Assembly: GCA_963169105.1 (NCBI GenBank)
Contig: OY720641.1
Location: forward strand, 4,293,258-4,357,257
From: Ceriagrion tenellum
Lineage: Eukaryota; Arthropoda; Insecta; Odonata; Coenagrionidae
Length of the DNA: 64,000 bases
Reading direction: 5' to 3'
The notes under the pieces were generated by a model. The model saw nothing but the letters and a program-made list of their open reading frames with translations, ran no database searches and was not told where the DNA came from. A program made the translations under genes and the position numbers. Within the stretch, counting starts at the first letter, position 1. Each line of letters begins with the position of its first letter. Below, one piece after another: positions 21,812 to 32,311 of the stretch.

Positions 21812-22502
21812 TAAGCTAAAAGACAGTAACTGCATCATTGAACTGATATTTTTCAGAGCGACATAGAGAATATTATCATGACGCCTCACTACATCTCTAG
21901 ATCTGACAGATGCGATAAAATAAGAGAGATACACTGCCTAACAGATACGTACAAAAACTCGTTCTTTCCGCGAACAATAAGCGACTAAAATAGAAATTGA
22001 GCTCCACTAAATACACTCCTATAATACATGTCAACTTTTCATCTCCAAAAAACTTACACCTTTACATGGCTGGCGATCTAACAACCCCTGCTACACGCCC
22101 ATTCGGCGGCTCGCAGGGTATTATGTAGATGTCGATGTAGGTTGTTGGTTCTGAGTTATTGCATGCTAAAGCTTTCATCTCAGAGTCTTCATCTAGTTCA
22201 TCTTCGAAGAGATCGAAAGCTGTGATGCTTAAGGTTTTCAGTGCCGGAAATACGGAATGTAGATATATCATAAGGTATCAAAATTTATGAGATTCCCTGG
22301 GAAATAGACTCGTAGTCACTGTTACCTGGCCCAGAAAACTGACATTTGTACTGTAGATATAGTAAAAGCAGAACGTAATATCTGTCAAACCGCTACATAT
22401 AAAGTTTTTCGTTTAGTATTTTAAAATCATCAGGCTTAGATATAACAAAATAAACTCAAACCTCAAATTGCGTAACTTTGTCAGTTACTGTCTTTTAGCT
22501 TA
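21812..22502. repeat. 21-bp perfect inverted repeat flanking a LINE fragment
   Basis: TAAGCTAAAAGACAGTAACT at 21812 and its exact complement at 22482-22502 (21 bp in all) sit in opposite orientation. Weaker similarity continues outward (TTCTGCCCTG against CAGTACTGCCCTTC). The 690-bp interval contains the LINE 3' fragment at 21846-22140. It could be the ends of an unknown DNA element or two opposed fragments of one repeat. Confidence 0.6.
21846..22140 (+). mobile_element. CR1-type LINE 3' end (subtype B), copy 1
   Basis: The plus strand reads FQSDIENIIMTPHYISRSDR, then KIREIHCLTD and SFFPRTISD before a stop near 21987: the last residues of the polymerase. The 3' UTR follows (CTCCACTAAATACACTCC block) and ends in CGGCTCGCAGGGTATTATGTAG with GATGTCGATGTAGG. 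It is closely similar to 54098-54380, so these two define a 3' UTR subtype different from those at 17474 and 16276. Confidence 0.87.
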
Positions 22503-22561
22503 GAAGGGCAGTACTGTACGTGAAATATCCTTAAATGTACGTTGCATTACAATTTGAACGT

Positions 22562-23121
22562 TTAATGTAGTTTTATCGAAATATCATTTTACCTAGGAAT
22601 CAATGAATTTGGTCTCATTTTTAAGAAAGATATATTACCCTTCCATTGACACCAAAAATTCAGCCCCTTACCCCATTACTTTCCGAGATATTTGCAAGGA
22701 AATACCAGGTATTTTATATGGGAAATTGTACGTGTATATACTCCACAGAGACCTCATATTTAAAATGAGGCATTCCCAAAACTTTCAAAAAATCGTCAAA
22801 AAATCTAGTGTATAGTTTGTGTGTTTTCTCAACTATTTTTGAAAATTAATAATATTGTCATCGCAGTTAACTCTTCGGGATCACAATAAACCTTCCGTTT
22901 TGAAGGAGTTTCAAACCTACCGCGTGAAAAAAATGAGTCAAGTTAAAGACCTATTTAGATATTTTCATTTGATTACTTTAAATTCTGTCATGTAAAGCTA
23001 TTTTATTGCACCATTAATAATGCAATATTTTATGCGTGTGTCTCACAGTTGGCGAATGCACGTATATATCGAATATGGTCTCTATTATGATTAGGGAACT
23101 ATCTCCCTCGCACTACCTTAA
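22562..23121 (-). mobile_element. TTAA-flanked nonautonomous DNA element, copy 1
   Basis: 560 bp, flanked by TTAA at 22562-22565 and 23118-23121. Its length and interior match 52662-53220 in reverse orientation. Shared blocks include ATATCATTTTACCTAGGAAT, CCGAGATATTTGC, CGCGTGAAAAAAATGAGTCA and ACCATTAATAATGCAATA-type sequence. The ends are imperfect inverted repeats (GGTAGTKYGAGSGAGATAGT-like). There is no open frame. TTAA targets are used by piggyBac and Sola3 transposases. Which of these moved it cannot be told from the ends alone. Confidence 0.85.
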
Positions 23122-23338
23122 GTGCGTGTGCGCGTTTCAGACTTACCTCGTTGGAAATGTCCAGTCTCTTTAAAAGCAAGAGGAATAACTCAGGAGTAAA
23201 AGCAACGCTCTTTTTAAATGCGCACCGATCATGGTTTTAACTAATGTTGTTCTTGTCAAAGGCAATGAAACTATGAATAATAAATATTAAATATTGTGGC
23301 AAATAATAATATGATAGTAAGTCCCACGGTTAGTTCAT

Positions 23339-23412
23339 GCGTGGTAAGGAATCAAACCTTGCCAAACGCACACCCTCAAAATGGTTTGCAGGGAATAATG
23401 TAGACGTATAGA
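23339..23412 (+). mobile_element. LINE 3' terminal fragment, degraded
   Basis: CACACCCTCAAAATGGTTTG followed by CAGGGAATAATGTAGACGTA matches the terminal hairpin and tail of the CR1-type LINEs with several changes. Nothing upstream could be assigned. Confidence 0.6.
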
Positions 23413-23944
23413 TCTCGTATATGATCTGTATTGGTGTCCATCACGCTTCTGGATGATTTGACGGATTCTACTGCTTTCCTTTCGGTGACTGTACTTCTAA
23501 GGAAGTCAACGATTACCCTCGTCAAATGCCGTATGCGAACGCTTCAATCGTTTAACGGCTAGAGAGTGGAGTTAGCGCCAACCGCGAGTAATGGTTTGGC
23601 ACTCGGTGTTTATAGTGTCCGAGGGTGTCAAGAATCTTAATGTCACGGGTGTCTGTCCTCTTCTCTCTCAAATTGCGACCAGAGTGCTCTCTTCCGCTAT
23701 CAATCCGTACTAATGGCCTTAAAGGGGCGGAGAGGGGGTATCGGAGGGAAGGGGTAAGCGAAGGAGACCAGAAGGATAAGGGCTGGAACTGGAATAGGGG
23801 ATAATGACGAGGATTGAAGGCGGTGAATGGCGCGTTCTTCTACTTGATTCTACATTCACCATATCCTCGCTCAGCCAGGACTAACTAAAATCGAGTAACT
23901 CACGCTACACCGACGCTCGAACGCTGAACCTGGAATAACTGTAA
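23413..23944. other. Unannotated DNA, purine-rich in part
   Basis: Nothing recognised. The stretch 23715-23830 is G/A-rich (AGAGGGGGTATCGGAGGGAA type), without a repeat structure. Confidence 0.45.
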
Positions 23945-24395
23945 TCGATCTTATTGGTAGCTTACCTATACTGTAGTTCATATTGGTGAAAGTTATTGGT
24001 ACATTTATGTGCATGCTGGTGATAATTAGTTGGTTATCAGTCTAAGGCGACCGACAAGTGAGGTCATATGCGCGCCATAACTGGTGGATAGGGATCATTG
24101 GAGAATTGGAGGAAGAGTGGAGAGAAACCCGGCGTCGGCATTAGCCTGCCCTCAACGAATTGCATCAAAGGTACCACGGGTTAACGTCTCATCCGACAAA
24201 CGGAGTACTGCTCTTGAAGTATCTTTCACATGACGTCCCAAGTAGGGATCGGGTTCCCTCTGAAAAATGTATCCCCCTGCAGGGATTTGAACCCTGGCCA
24301 TCAGTATGGTTAGCCAGTACTCTAGCCATGTTGGTCTTAATTCACCCCCTGCCGCACACCCTTGAGGTGGCTTGGAGGGTAATATGTTGACGTTT
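23945..24395 (+). mobile_element. LINE 3' UTR (subtype C) interrupted by a SINE
   Basis: The left part (23945-24020, GTAGCTTACC..GGTGAAAGTT) resembles 16490-16530 of the subtype C 3' UTR. The right part (24341-24395) is the terminal CCCCCTGCCGCACACCCTTG, GGTGGCTTGGAGGGTAA and tail. Between them lies a minus-strand tRNA-derived SINE. In the uninterrupted copy these two parts are only about 40 bp apart, which supports nesting. Confidence 0.6.
24050..24336 (-). mobile_element. tRNA-derived SINE (second family), nested
   Basis: On the minus strand the head reads GACCAACATGGCTAGAGTAC (A-box region), then GGCCAGGGTTCAAATCCCTG, which contains a B box in a T-arm-like hairpin. A long body follows, with GAACCCGATCCCTACTTGGG and, near the end, GGGCAGGCTAATGCC. 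It differs from the SINE family at 3773, 5416 and 57941. The right edge of the window (63984-64000) repeats 17 bases of its body. Confidence 0.68.
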
Positions 24396-26148
24396 ATGAA
24401 CTCCCGATCTCAGTGAGCCATCAGTAGCCTGGTATATTTATCAGGGACATACTCTATCCAAGAGATGAACCTATGAGATAATGGCATAAAAGAGAGGTTG
24501 ATGGAAGGGATGTGTCTAATTATTTGGAGTGGCGGTCAACAACTGAGGTCTTTGACGACTTTGAGTTGACTCAGGTGGGTAAGGGAAGAATGCAAAGAAA
24601 AGCGGTATTCTCCCCTAAAAGTAACCACACTGTCGGGGAAGTCATCGACAGGACTGTCCTTAGAATTACCGTTCATTACGTAGAATACCAATGATGAGTT
24701 TACCAATGGTCTAAGATCGTTTTATTTTCCGTTCAGCTTATCATACTTCACTCTTAGAGAATAGATGCTCTGCTGGTGTGAGGATTAAACGTTTTTGATC
24801 ACCCCATTCGCAAAACTGTTGTTGGAGGAAAAAGTTTTACTCTTATATTATGCATAGTGAAAATTTCGGCAACCTAGCCTTTGTATCTCGAACATTTTCG
24901 GACTGTATGTTGAAATATGAAAAATATGTGCACCATAACGTGGCGAATATAAGGTTTAATTGTCGTGATAATATATGGCCTCCAGGAGCACAGAATCAGG
25001 GAAATGATTAGTGATTTTTTTCTATTGAATCACAGGTCAGGCGATTGGGATTATTTAAGTCGCCTAGCAGTGAAGATAACCAATGCCAAGTTTTATCGAC
25101 AAAAAATGTTCAGTCTTTACTCTGGTGTACCCGTACTTGCGATGCTTTAACCAGTCGTTAAATCTACGATTGTGAAGTCATTGACGCTCAGGAATATCTT
25201 CGATAGTGTAATTGAGCCCAATGAAGAAGTAGATTTTTCAGTCCAGTTTTAGGAGAGCTAACATTACGAGATCGTGTGTGTGTGATCGTTCATTAGTGTA
25301 TGAGAAGCGTTGCAAGGATGTTGCAAGTGGGTATTGCGGAGAATAATTTGAATAGACCAGGTCACCTCGTCCCGACAACCAAGCTCTTTGTCAATGTCCA
25401 CCCAGAAATTTAAATACGTGATGGGTATGAGTGAATTTTCGTGCGATTGAAATATCTGTATGCTTATGTCATTTTCCGTCACTTGTGAATTACCTTTCAA
25501 CTGCACGACTCGATGCATCGCATCCTCTTCAGATCACGGGTGAGTTTGCAGCTCGTCACCGAGTTACCTATTTCTGTAAGCGAGTGCACAAATCGTGAGA
25601 AGCCTCATTCAAAGGAACTCAAATTGAAGAGACGTGCCATCGATCCAAAGTTGTCGTCACCTCTCTTGCGTGCCGTATGGTATGGTCGTATGGTCGTTTC
25701 GCCGGGCTGCGTTGCATCTTAGAGCCGCGTGGCCGGTGATGCACGAGGTCACTCATAGAGGCTCCTTGCATCCTGAAGGCAAGAGGGACGCCCACCCCCG
25801 TCCCTCGGCGACCATTGGCATCCTCGCACAGAATTGGCAGTCGAGGGCGCGCGTTGTTGATGGTGATGATCCGATGGTGGATGGCGGGAGATGGCGTCTC
25901 TTGTGACCGCCCAGCCTGTCTTTCTCGTTCTCTTCGGGTCGTTGCTTGGAGCATGTGGGCGACAAACTTCATCTGTCACTTATGAGAGATCACAATTGGG
26001 CTGCGTGTCTAACTGGTGGTTTAAATAGGCATTTCATTTGGAAACGGGAAGGATTTACCCTTGACCCATCCCAGTCCAACGTCGAATTTCACTCGACATT
26101 TTTCGTTTTTAATAATACCTATACTTCACTGTCTCTGGCGTTATTATG
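24396..26148. other. Unannotated DNA with a GC-richer patch
   Basis: The stretch 25630-25960 is GC-richer, with overlapping frames on both strands (plus 25634-25906, minus 25619-25979) and no recognisable domain. The rest is AT-rich without repeats seen. Confidence 0.45.
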
Positions 26149-26295
26149 TGGAACTCCTTCACAATGAATGAAAAACCACCTGGCTATGATTCCACACTTA
26201 ATTTGAAGCAGCACGACCTAGGTTTCAGGATATCATGCCATCATCCGCTGATCACCTGAAGTGTGGAATCATAGCCAGGTGGTTTTTCATTCATT
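26149..26295. mobile_element. Foldback element with hammerhead-like core, copy 1
   Basis: Perfect 37-bp inverted repeats at 26163-26199 and 26259-26295 (AATGAATGAAAAACCACCTG start). The left side extends with GTGGAACTCCTTCAC, also present beside the 28.5 kb copy. Between the arms the minus strand carries a hammerhead-like core (26215-26247). The right arm lacks the core, so the palindrome is asymmetric. It has no coding capacity. It is probably a terminal fragment of a Penelope-like element present in inverted pairs. Confidence 0.78.
26215..26247 (-). ncRNA. Hammerhead-ribozyme-like motif, one core change
   Basis: The minus strand reads CGGATGA (for CUGAUGA, one substitution at the U4 position), T, stem II GGCAT-GAT-ATCCT (imperfect), GAAA, the palindrome ACCTAGGT and C, giving a GUC cleavage triplet at the complement of 26215-26217. 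Bases after it (GTGCTGCTTCAA) match the copy at 28.7 kb. The substituted core residue makes activity unlikely. Confidence 0.5.
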
Positions 26296-26524
26296 ACCCA
26301 TAATTCATACTTATACTGTATTAATATGAATATATTCATAAAATTCAATATAAAGCATGTCATAAAGTAAACAATTAAAAGCTTTATGCACTTAAAGCTC
26401 CTAATTAGGGTCATTTTTTCCTGGAATTTGTGAGGAATGAGAAAACTCTTGGCCTCTCCGAAAATTTTATTATTTATAAGGAGCAGACTATAAAACTAGG
26501 AAAAGTTATGTAGACTGGAAAGGT

Positions 26525-27074
26525 TTAACGAAGAGTGAGCGAGATGTCAATCAGCATAAAAATAGATTAATTCCGCCTCATTGCAAAGAAAAGTACCTCA
26601 TATTTTCCAATTATGACAAAATACCAGCCTTGTACCAACGTACTTTTCAAGACCTTGACCAGATAATACAAGGGTTTACATGGAAAATTGTTCGGATATG
26701 CACTCCAGAGTGGATTAATAAAAAAAAAGAGGAATTTATAACTCATAAATCTCGCCAGAAATTCATCAGAGCGTAGTTTTCGTGCTTTTTTGACTGTTTG
26801 AAAAATAAATAAAGTACTTATCTCTTTTATTTTTCATAATCCCAAAATCATTTCTGTGAAGGCATTTTCAGCGTCCGACGTGAAAGATAATGAGTTGAAA
26901 ACTTACACATGCATTTATAGTTAAGTACTAAGAATTTGAGTAATTTAAATGATAGTTTTTGCGGCATTAATGCTACAGTACGAGCTTCTTGCTGATCCTG
27001 AAAGTTAAAAATTATATTTGAATGTGGTTGGTTTATTTCATTATTAGATAATAATCTCGCTCACACTGCTTTAA
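26525..27074 (-). mobile_element. TTAA-flanked nonautonomous DNA element, copy 2 (old)
   Basis: Flanked by TTAA at 26525-26528 and 27071-27074, 550 bp. Ends: ACGAAGAGTGAGCGAGATGT on the left, ATAATCTCGCTCACACTGCT on the right, inverted. The interior is well diverged but collinear with copy 1: CCAGCCTTGTACC for CAGCCCCTTACC, then TTACATGGAAAATTGTTCGG for TTATATGGGAAATTGTACGT, and GCACTCCAGAG for TACTCCACAGAG. It shares orientation with copies 1 and 3. Confidence 0.75.
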
Positions 27075-28551
27075 TAATTAGACAGATTTCGATCCGTAGG
27101 TGAGCTGAATACAATGATTGAAGTCCCTTGCAGTGCGAAGAATTCGGATTTTACGGTGCTTGAGGCACAGTCTTGGTTTTTACGACATGACGTCTGCGTA
27201 AGGGTGGGATTATGACCTAAGTTTCCTGACGTTACACTTTATAATAAAATGGAGATAGACTGTTGAGACGAGGTGTTCATTTATGTACAAACCTGTTACA
27301 TTATAAGTGCATTGAAACGAAATACGAAGAAAAAACTAAAATATCCTTGGGAAGATAAAGGAATTCCTCAGGGGTTAGATTCCGTGAGATGTTTTGTGGT
27401 TTTCATTAGGTATTTCTTATTGTTGATGTGTCCCTTGAAGTTACAAGTGAATTGATGCTGTCTTTTTTCATATCTTAAACAATTTATGCAAAAGTCAAAA
27501 TACTGGGCTGTCAGAAAATCTATTGCAATTTTTCTCAAGGTTTCTCCCATGTTCCACCGCGTTAGGATTTCCATATCAGTCGAATATGCTGTTATTGATT
27601 TGCTCTTTTCCCTTATCGCTTCTGAGTGATACCATCTCAATAAAAAAAGACCAATTCATTAGAAAATACACCGGATAAATATCAGATTATTTATTTATTT
27701 TTATAGGTTAGTTTATATGAAAGCGTGGGCGGTAATTTTGCAAAAAATAGCGTCATTATTTGTGGCTTTCGGGTAGACCGTTGTATTTTTTCGTACAAAA
27801 AGAGAGGAAAGTGAGTAATACTTCGCTGTCATTGAAGAAATACTTTCAACATTGAGGGTGAGTAAATTGAATAATTTTCCTGCGTCTACCATTCTTATGG
27901 GTTTTCACGATTGCTGCCCACGAGAGACGGCTCCAGTCTTGGCATGGAGTTTGAATCTTCAACTCCTACGTCCTTCCATGTAGTGTCAGTGGCGCCGCCT
28001 GCGGCCATTGTGCTTAAGCTCGCAATTAGAACCCCATCCACTGCCGTCGTCGCCGTGTTTGTTGTCCGTTTCCTCTGGTCTTCAGTGGAATGCAAATTAC
28101 ACTCCGTTGGGTTATGTATGTATTGTGCGAAGGCAGAGGATTTATTCCCACGAGAACGGTGGCGCGTGCGGGAAATTTTTAGAAGTGCGGTGACTCCTGC
28201 GAAAAAGTGCTATAGATCTCGAAGTATTTCCATAAGATGTACACCTTCGTACTATCCTGCGGGTCACTGCGGGGGGCGATAGGAGGTCAGCCATTAAAGA
28301 GGAGGGGATAAGGAAAAGGAAGGGGGAGAGAACAAAGCTGGATTCGATTTTAACGCCGTGTGTCATGAAACTGATAGCATTATCAGAAGTAACTCGGTGG
28401 AATTGCTTTCTCATGAAATACTATCATAATATTCCACTTTAAGACTACCCTTTCCCTCTCATTGCATCCCTCAATCACTTGAAAGCTTCCTCGTCAATCT
28501 ACTTTTTTGGCAGTACCATATTTGAATGTAAGACACTGTTTATGGCGTTAC
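27075..28551. other. Unannotated DNA
   Basis: No gene or repeat recognised. The region 27895-28320 is somewhat GC-richer, with overlapping frames on both strands (plus 27911-28282, minus 28142-28414), none with a known domain. Confidence 0.45.
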
Positions 28552-28620
28552 TAGGTGGAACTTTTTCATAATGAATGAAAAAACTCCTGGTTATGATTTC
28601 ACTCTTTATTTGAAGCAACA

Positions 28621-28654
28621 CGACCTAATTTTCAGCACATTTTGCCATCATCAG
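28621..28654 (-). ncRNA. Hammerhead-like motif, left arm
   Basis: Minus strand: intact CTGATGA (complement of 28648-28654), T, GGCAAAATGTGCT as a weakened stem II, GAAA, then ATTAGGTC where the sister arm has CCTAGGTC. The core bases are intact, but stem III has lost its palindrome. Confidence 0.5.
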
Positions 28655-28720
28655 GTCTCATCATCTCAGAAATCATCAATAGGCAGCATATCCTATTGAT
28701 AATTTCTGAGATAATTAGAC

Positions 28721-28753
28721 CTGATGATGGCATGATATGCTAAAACCTAGGTC
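28721..28753 (+). ncRNA. Hammerhead-ribozyme-like motif, right arm
   Basis: Plus strand: CTGATGA (28721-28727), T, stem II GGCAT-GAT-ATGCT (28729-28741; four pairs plus a G-U), AAAA in place of GAAA, the palindrome ACCTAGGT (28745-28752) and C28753, giving a GUC cleavage triplet. Only the G12 to A change spoils the core. Combining both arms and the 26 kb copy suggests an ancestor with a full core. Confidence 0.55.
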
Positions 28754-29203
28754 GTCTTGCTTCAAATAAAGTGTGAAATCATAGCCAGGTGTGTTTTTTT
28801 CATTAATACACCGTGCATTCATTAAAATATTTGTACCCGATGGCATCGAGACAGGACGAAACCCGGGTTGCGAGTTAAATAAAATTTATGTAGCATTTCA
28901 TTAATCATAGTAAACATTTCATTATGGTTTGTCTTATGCTAGAGTCACGCTCTGTTTTATACTAAGTCAGGGAGTCCATTGTTGTATGGGGGCAAATGTG
29001 GACTGTTTGAAAAGCAGACATAAGTTATCTCCAGGCTTTCGAGTTGTGGGTATGAAAAAGAATGGAGTACTATCCTGCGGTGGACGGAATGGAAGAGGAA
29101 CGAGAAAATGATAGTTCTGATGAGTTAGGAAAGGTAACTTACGGATGAGATAAAGAGGTGGCAAAGAAGGTAGTTGGACAGGGGAATGAGGGGCTAAGGG
29201 TTG

Positions 29204-29786
29204 CTAAAGGAAGTTTGAATCAAATATCATTACACCTAGAAATTAATGATCATGGTCTCATTCCAAATTAAACATCTTACCCTTCCAAAAATACAGAAAA
29301 ATATCAGCCCCTTACCGAGTTTATGCCGAGATTATCCGAGTTTTATTAAGAAAAATACCTGATTTTACACCTGCTTTTTTTGAGAGGTACTTGTATGCAC
29401 GCCAGATAGACCTTATTTTTTTTTAATGAGGAACTTCTAACTCCTTGATCTTGCCAAAAAATAAATAGTGTGTAGTTTGAATGTTTCTTCAGTTTTTTTA
29501 AAAACTAAATCATAATTCCAGTGCAGTAATTTTGTCAGAATCATAAACAAACCTGCCGTTGTGAGGGAGGTTCAAACGTACCGCGCGAAAAAAATGAGTC
29601 AAGTTTACGACTTATATAGATATTTTGTGAGTAATTACTTAGAATTGCACTCATATAAAAGTATATTATTCTACAACTAACAGTTCAATGTTTATTTCAT
29701 AATTCCTACAGCTGATGAAAGTAAAACGTTAAATTCGAATATGGTATCCGTTATGACTTGGGAGCTATCTCGCCCAAACTACGTAA
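29204..29786 (-). mobile_element. TTAA-flanked nonautonomous DNA element, copy 3
   Basis: Collinear with copy 1 throughout: AAATATCATTACACCTAGAA, CAGCCCCTTACCGAG, GCCGAGATTATCCGAG, CCGCGCGAAAAAAATGAGTC, and the end GCTATCTCGCCCAAACTACG. The flanks are CTAA on the left and GTAA on the right, each one change from TTAA. There is no open frame. Confidence 0.8.
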
Positions 29787-30624
29787 AGGTCGTGTATGAG
29801 GAGAGGATGTTGGGCTAGCGGGTAATGGAAAAATAGAGAATTGGCTTATTGGACGGGGCGAAGAGGTGTGTGGCACGCACGTGAAGATGAAGAGAGAAAC
29901 ATTATAGATGAACTTGGGCCTCCATCATTTAAAATTTCTAAGGCTTCGTACTCACTTCCAATTCAACCTACCCTCACCGGTAGTTTATTTGGTACTACTA
30001 AGTACTAATGGTACATGGAAATAAGGAATATTTGTGCTATCATTTCAGCAGTGTTTCTTCCTTATTTGTCTCGTCAATCGGTTGATAAATGGTGCGGGGT
30101 CAAAAAATAATATCCTCCACGTCATTCTGTAACTTGCATGTTCCGAATCGCTCAAATAATTTTAGCCTAGATAACCCTTAAAGTTCTCGAAGATCATCTC
30201 TGCTCACGATTTAGTCGGGATTAGCTTGCATCGAGGAAGTAAAGTTGAGAAAAGTGGATATGGTGAATTGATTTCAAGGATCAAGTGCTTCATATGGTAT
30301 GGTAGCACTGATAACGAGCTTACTGCGAAGGTATTATACTGTGTCAGTCATGAGTTATAAGGACTTAGCTGGAAATCACTTTGCAAACGTTCTTTATCTA
30401 ATCAGTATTTACGCTTAAAAGAATGAGGAAAGTAACGGAAAATAACTAGTGGTGAATATATTATGAGCATTAGTAGGTGTTAGACTGGATAGGAAACTAA
30501 TAATTTTATTTATTACTGAGAATATTTTACTTAATTTTAACATTATATATTGAAAATCTGATGAAAAAATTATCAGTATACCTGCAAGAAACGTAAATAA
30601 ACACTACTCAGTTATGTAAGTATT
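29787..30624. other. Unannotated DNA
   Basis: AT-rich, with nothing recognised on either strand. Confidence 0.45.
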
Positions 30625-30648
30625 ACATACATACATACATACATACCA
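30625..30648. repeat. (ACAT)n microsatellite
   Basis: Six consecutive ACAT units. It sits at the 3' end of the minus-strand LINE tail and is probably that element's terminal repeat. Confidence 0.9.
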
Positions 30649-30970
30649 ATCACGCCGTTCCCTTCCGAGGTAGGCAGAGTCACTCAATTTCACTCAAAAA
30701 TTCATACTTGTGCACCTAACTCTGCTTCAATAATTTCCTCCGTACTGACCTATGCTTGCAAACCTCTTTTGCTTCATTTACCCCCATACACTGCTTCATA
30801 CACGCCCTCCTGTTTTTAAGACTCCTAATATTCCTCCTCCTAAAAACTTCCTCAACCACATTCAACTTTCTCGGCCTACCTCTCCCTCTCGCACCATTCA
30901 TTTCACTCTTATATATCTGTTTCGTTATTCGAATCTCATCCATTCTCCTCCATTCATACATTCATTCTCT
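30625..30970 (-). pseudogene. LINE polymerase C-terminal tail with tetranucleotide end
   Basis: The minus frame 30716-30961 reads RRMDEIRITKQIYKSEMNGA, then RGRGRPRKLNVVEEVFRRRN, ACMKQCMGVNEAKEVC and SVRRKLL. This is the basic GRGRPRK tail common at the end of insect endonuclease-reverse transcriptase polyproteins. A short 3' UTR follows, ending in an (ACAT)n run at 30625-30648, typical of a LINE 3' tail. A related copy lies at 33173-33490 on the same strand. Only the tail survives. Confidence 0.7.
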
Positions 30971-32308
30971 CTAGATGGCATGGAATGCCTGTAAATATTC
31001 GCGTGATTATAAATTTTTCTAAAGTATTGAAAGGGAATTCTTGATCTTTACTTGTGAAACTTCTAACGCTTAGAGAAGGAATTCATATTCAGAATCTTTG
31101 GAAAAATAATTTTTATGTTTCTTTTGCGCTTGAATTATACCCGTCGATGCACTTCTTGGGTAGTAAGTTTTAAATGCGAAAAGGCTCCATCAGCTTTGCA
31201 TGGAATAGCCCTGATCATAATATCCATATAAAATAAGATCTATTATTTTTTATTTTACATATTTTATTTACATCATTTACAGTACATAAACCTCCTGGCC
31301 CTCCAAACCCAATTAGAGGTGCCATTTTAAGTACCATAATATTAGTACAACTTTTAGGATAGTTTTAAATCGATATAAACGAATATTTCTCATGGGATTT
31401 AGTTAACTCTTTTCTCATCTCAAAAAAATTAAAATTTTACAAATTGCTCTGATGTACACATAAAATGATAGTAAAGTCAATAGGGCATTAAAATGGCAGT
31501 AAAATACCTGCTAAATATTAAAATAACAATAAAATAGCATTAAAACATAAAATTCCGTAATTTGCCATCATCAGTATTTTATATAATACATGTAATTTCA
31601 AGTCCATGCATGTTTTGTGATACGCAAATGGAACGAAAAAATTATTTTTGGATTTAAAACTTTCATATTTCTTATCTTCTACTCCTCACTTGTCACAGAA
31701 CTGAACTTTAATACATGTGCTTCGACTGGGATGTTCATGCTTCTTTCTTTTTTTCTTCCATTCTCATTTCCGTCGTATATGTTTCCCAGAATCTTTAAAC
31801 GAAGACCGCCCAATAAGCACTTCATTGGCGCCACCATGTCAGGCGGCTGTAGCGTAACCACTGGGCATATTCGTCCACTCGTTAATTAGTCCCGACAACA
31901 GCGTAACGGTCCTCAAGGGAAGTCATTGATTGCTCTCCGTATTCACTGGCCTTCGTCGACCTTCGTGGAAATTTTTTTTTCTCCAAAAAACGAAGCGGAG
32001 TTAAAGCGCAACGAACTTAAACTCTGGGAGTAATTATAGAAGGGACTTCTTCAACCCCGTTGCTCCGGACGTGGTTCTCTGCGGCGGCTTTGTCATCGCG
32101 ACCGCTTCAAGAAAAAATCTTCCGACGGAGCTCTTGCCTCGGCTGTACGACGTAGGATGACGACGTCCGACTCTTAAAGAATCAGCAGTAACGGTAAAGT
32201 TTATGTTGGGTAACAGTATGAATGGAGTGGTTTGTGACTTTATTTTTAGGCATGTGCTCCTTAACATCATGTCCGATTTCGTAATTAGGACTACAAGCGT
32301 TAATCGTC
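30971..32308. other. Unannotated DNA
   Basis: No gene recognised. 31230-31600 is very AT-rich, with repeated AAAATAGCA-like phrases. A minus-strand CTGATGATGGCAAAT at 31561-31575 recalls the hammerhead cores but lacks GAAA and stem III. Confidence 0.45.
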
Positions 32309-32311
32309 TAA

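Larger units (their letters stand above)
28552..28805. mobile_element. Foldback element with two opposed hammerhead-like cores
   Basis: A near-complete palindrome with arms of roughly 90 bp (28570-28659 and 28717-28805). It starts AATGAATGAAAAAACTCCTG and ends in the inverse. It is the same family as 26149-26295. Each arm contains a hammerhead-like core, minus strand in the left arm and plus strand in the right, so the CUGAUGA ends face each other across the centre (CATCATCTCAGAAATC..GATAATTTCTGAGATAAT, itself an inverted repeat). It is non-coding. Confidence 0.82.

Noticed and set aside
29711..29727. CTGATGA followed by AAGTAAAAC, hammerhead-like at first sight
   Set aside because: It lies inside a TTAA element where the other copies have different bases, has no stem II, and stem III is absent.
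30625..30648. Regular short repeat considered as a CRISPR or satellite array
   Set aside because: It is a simple (ACAT)n microsatellite at a LINE 3' end; no spacer-repeat structure exists anywhere in the window.
31561..31590. Minus-strand CTGATGATGGCAA
   Set aside because: It resembles the 28 kb core, but there is no paired stem II, GAAA or palindromic stem III.
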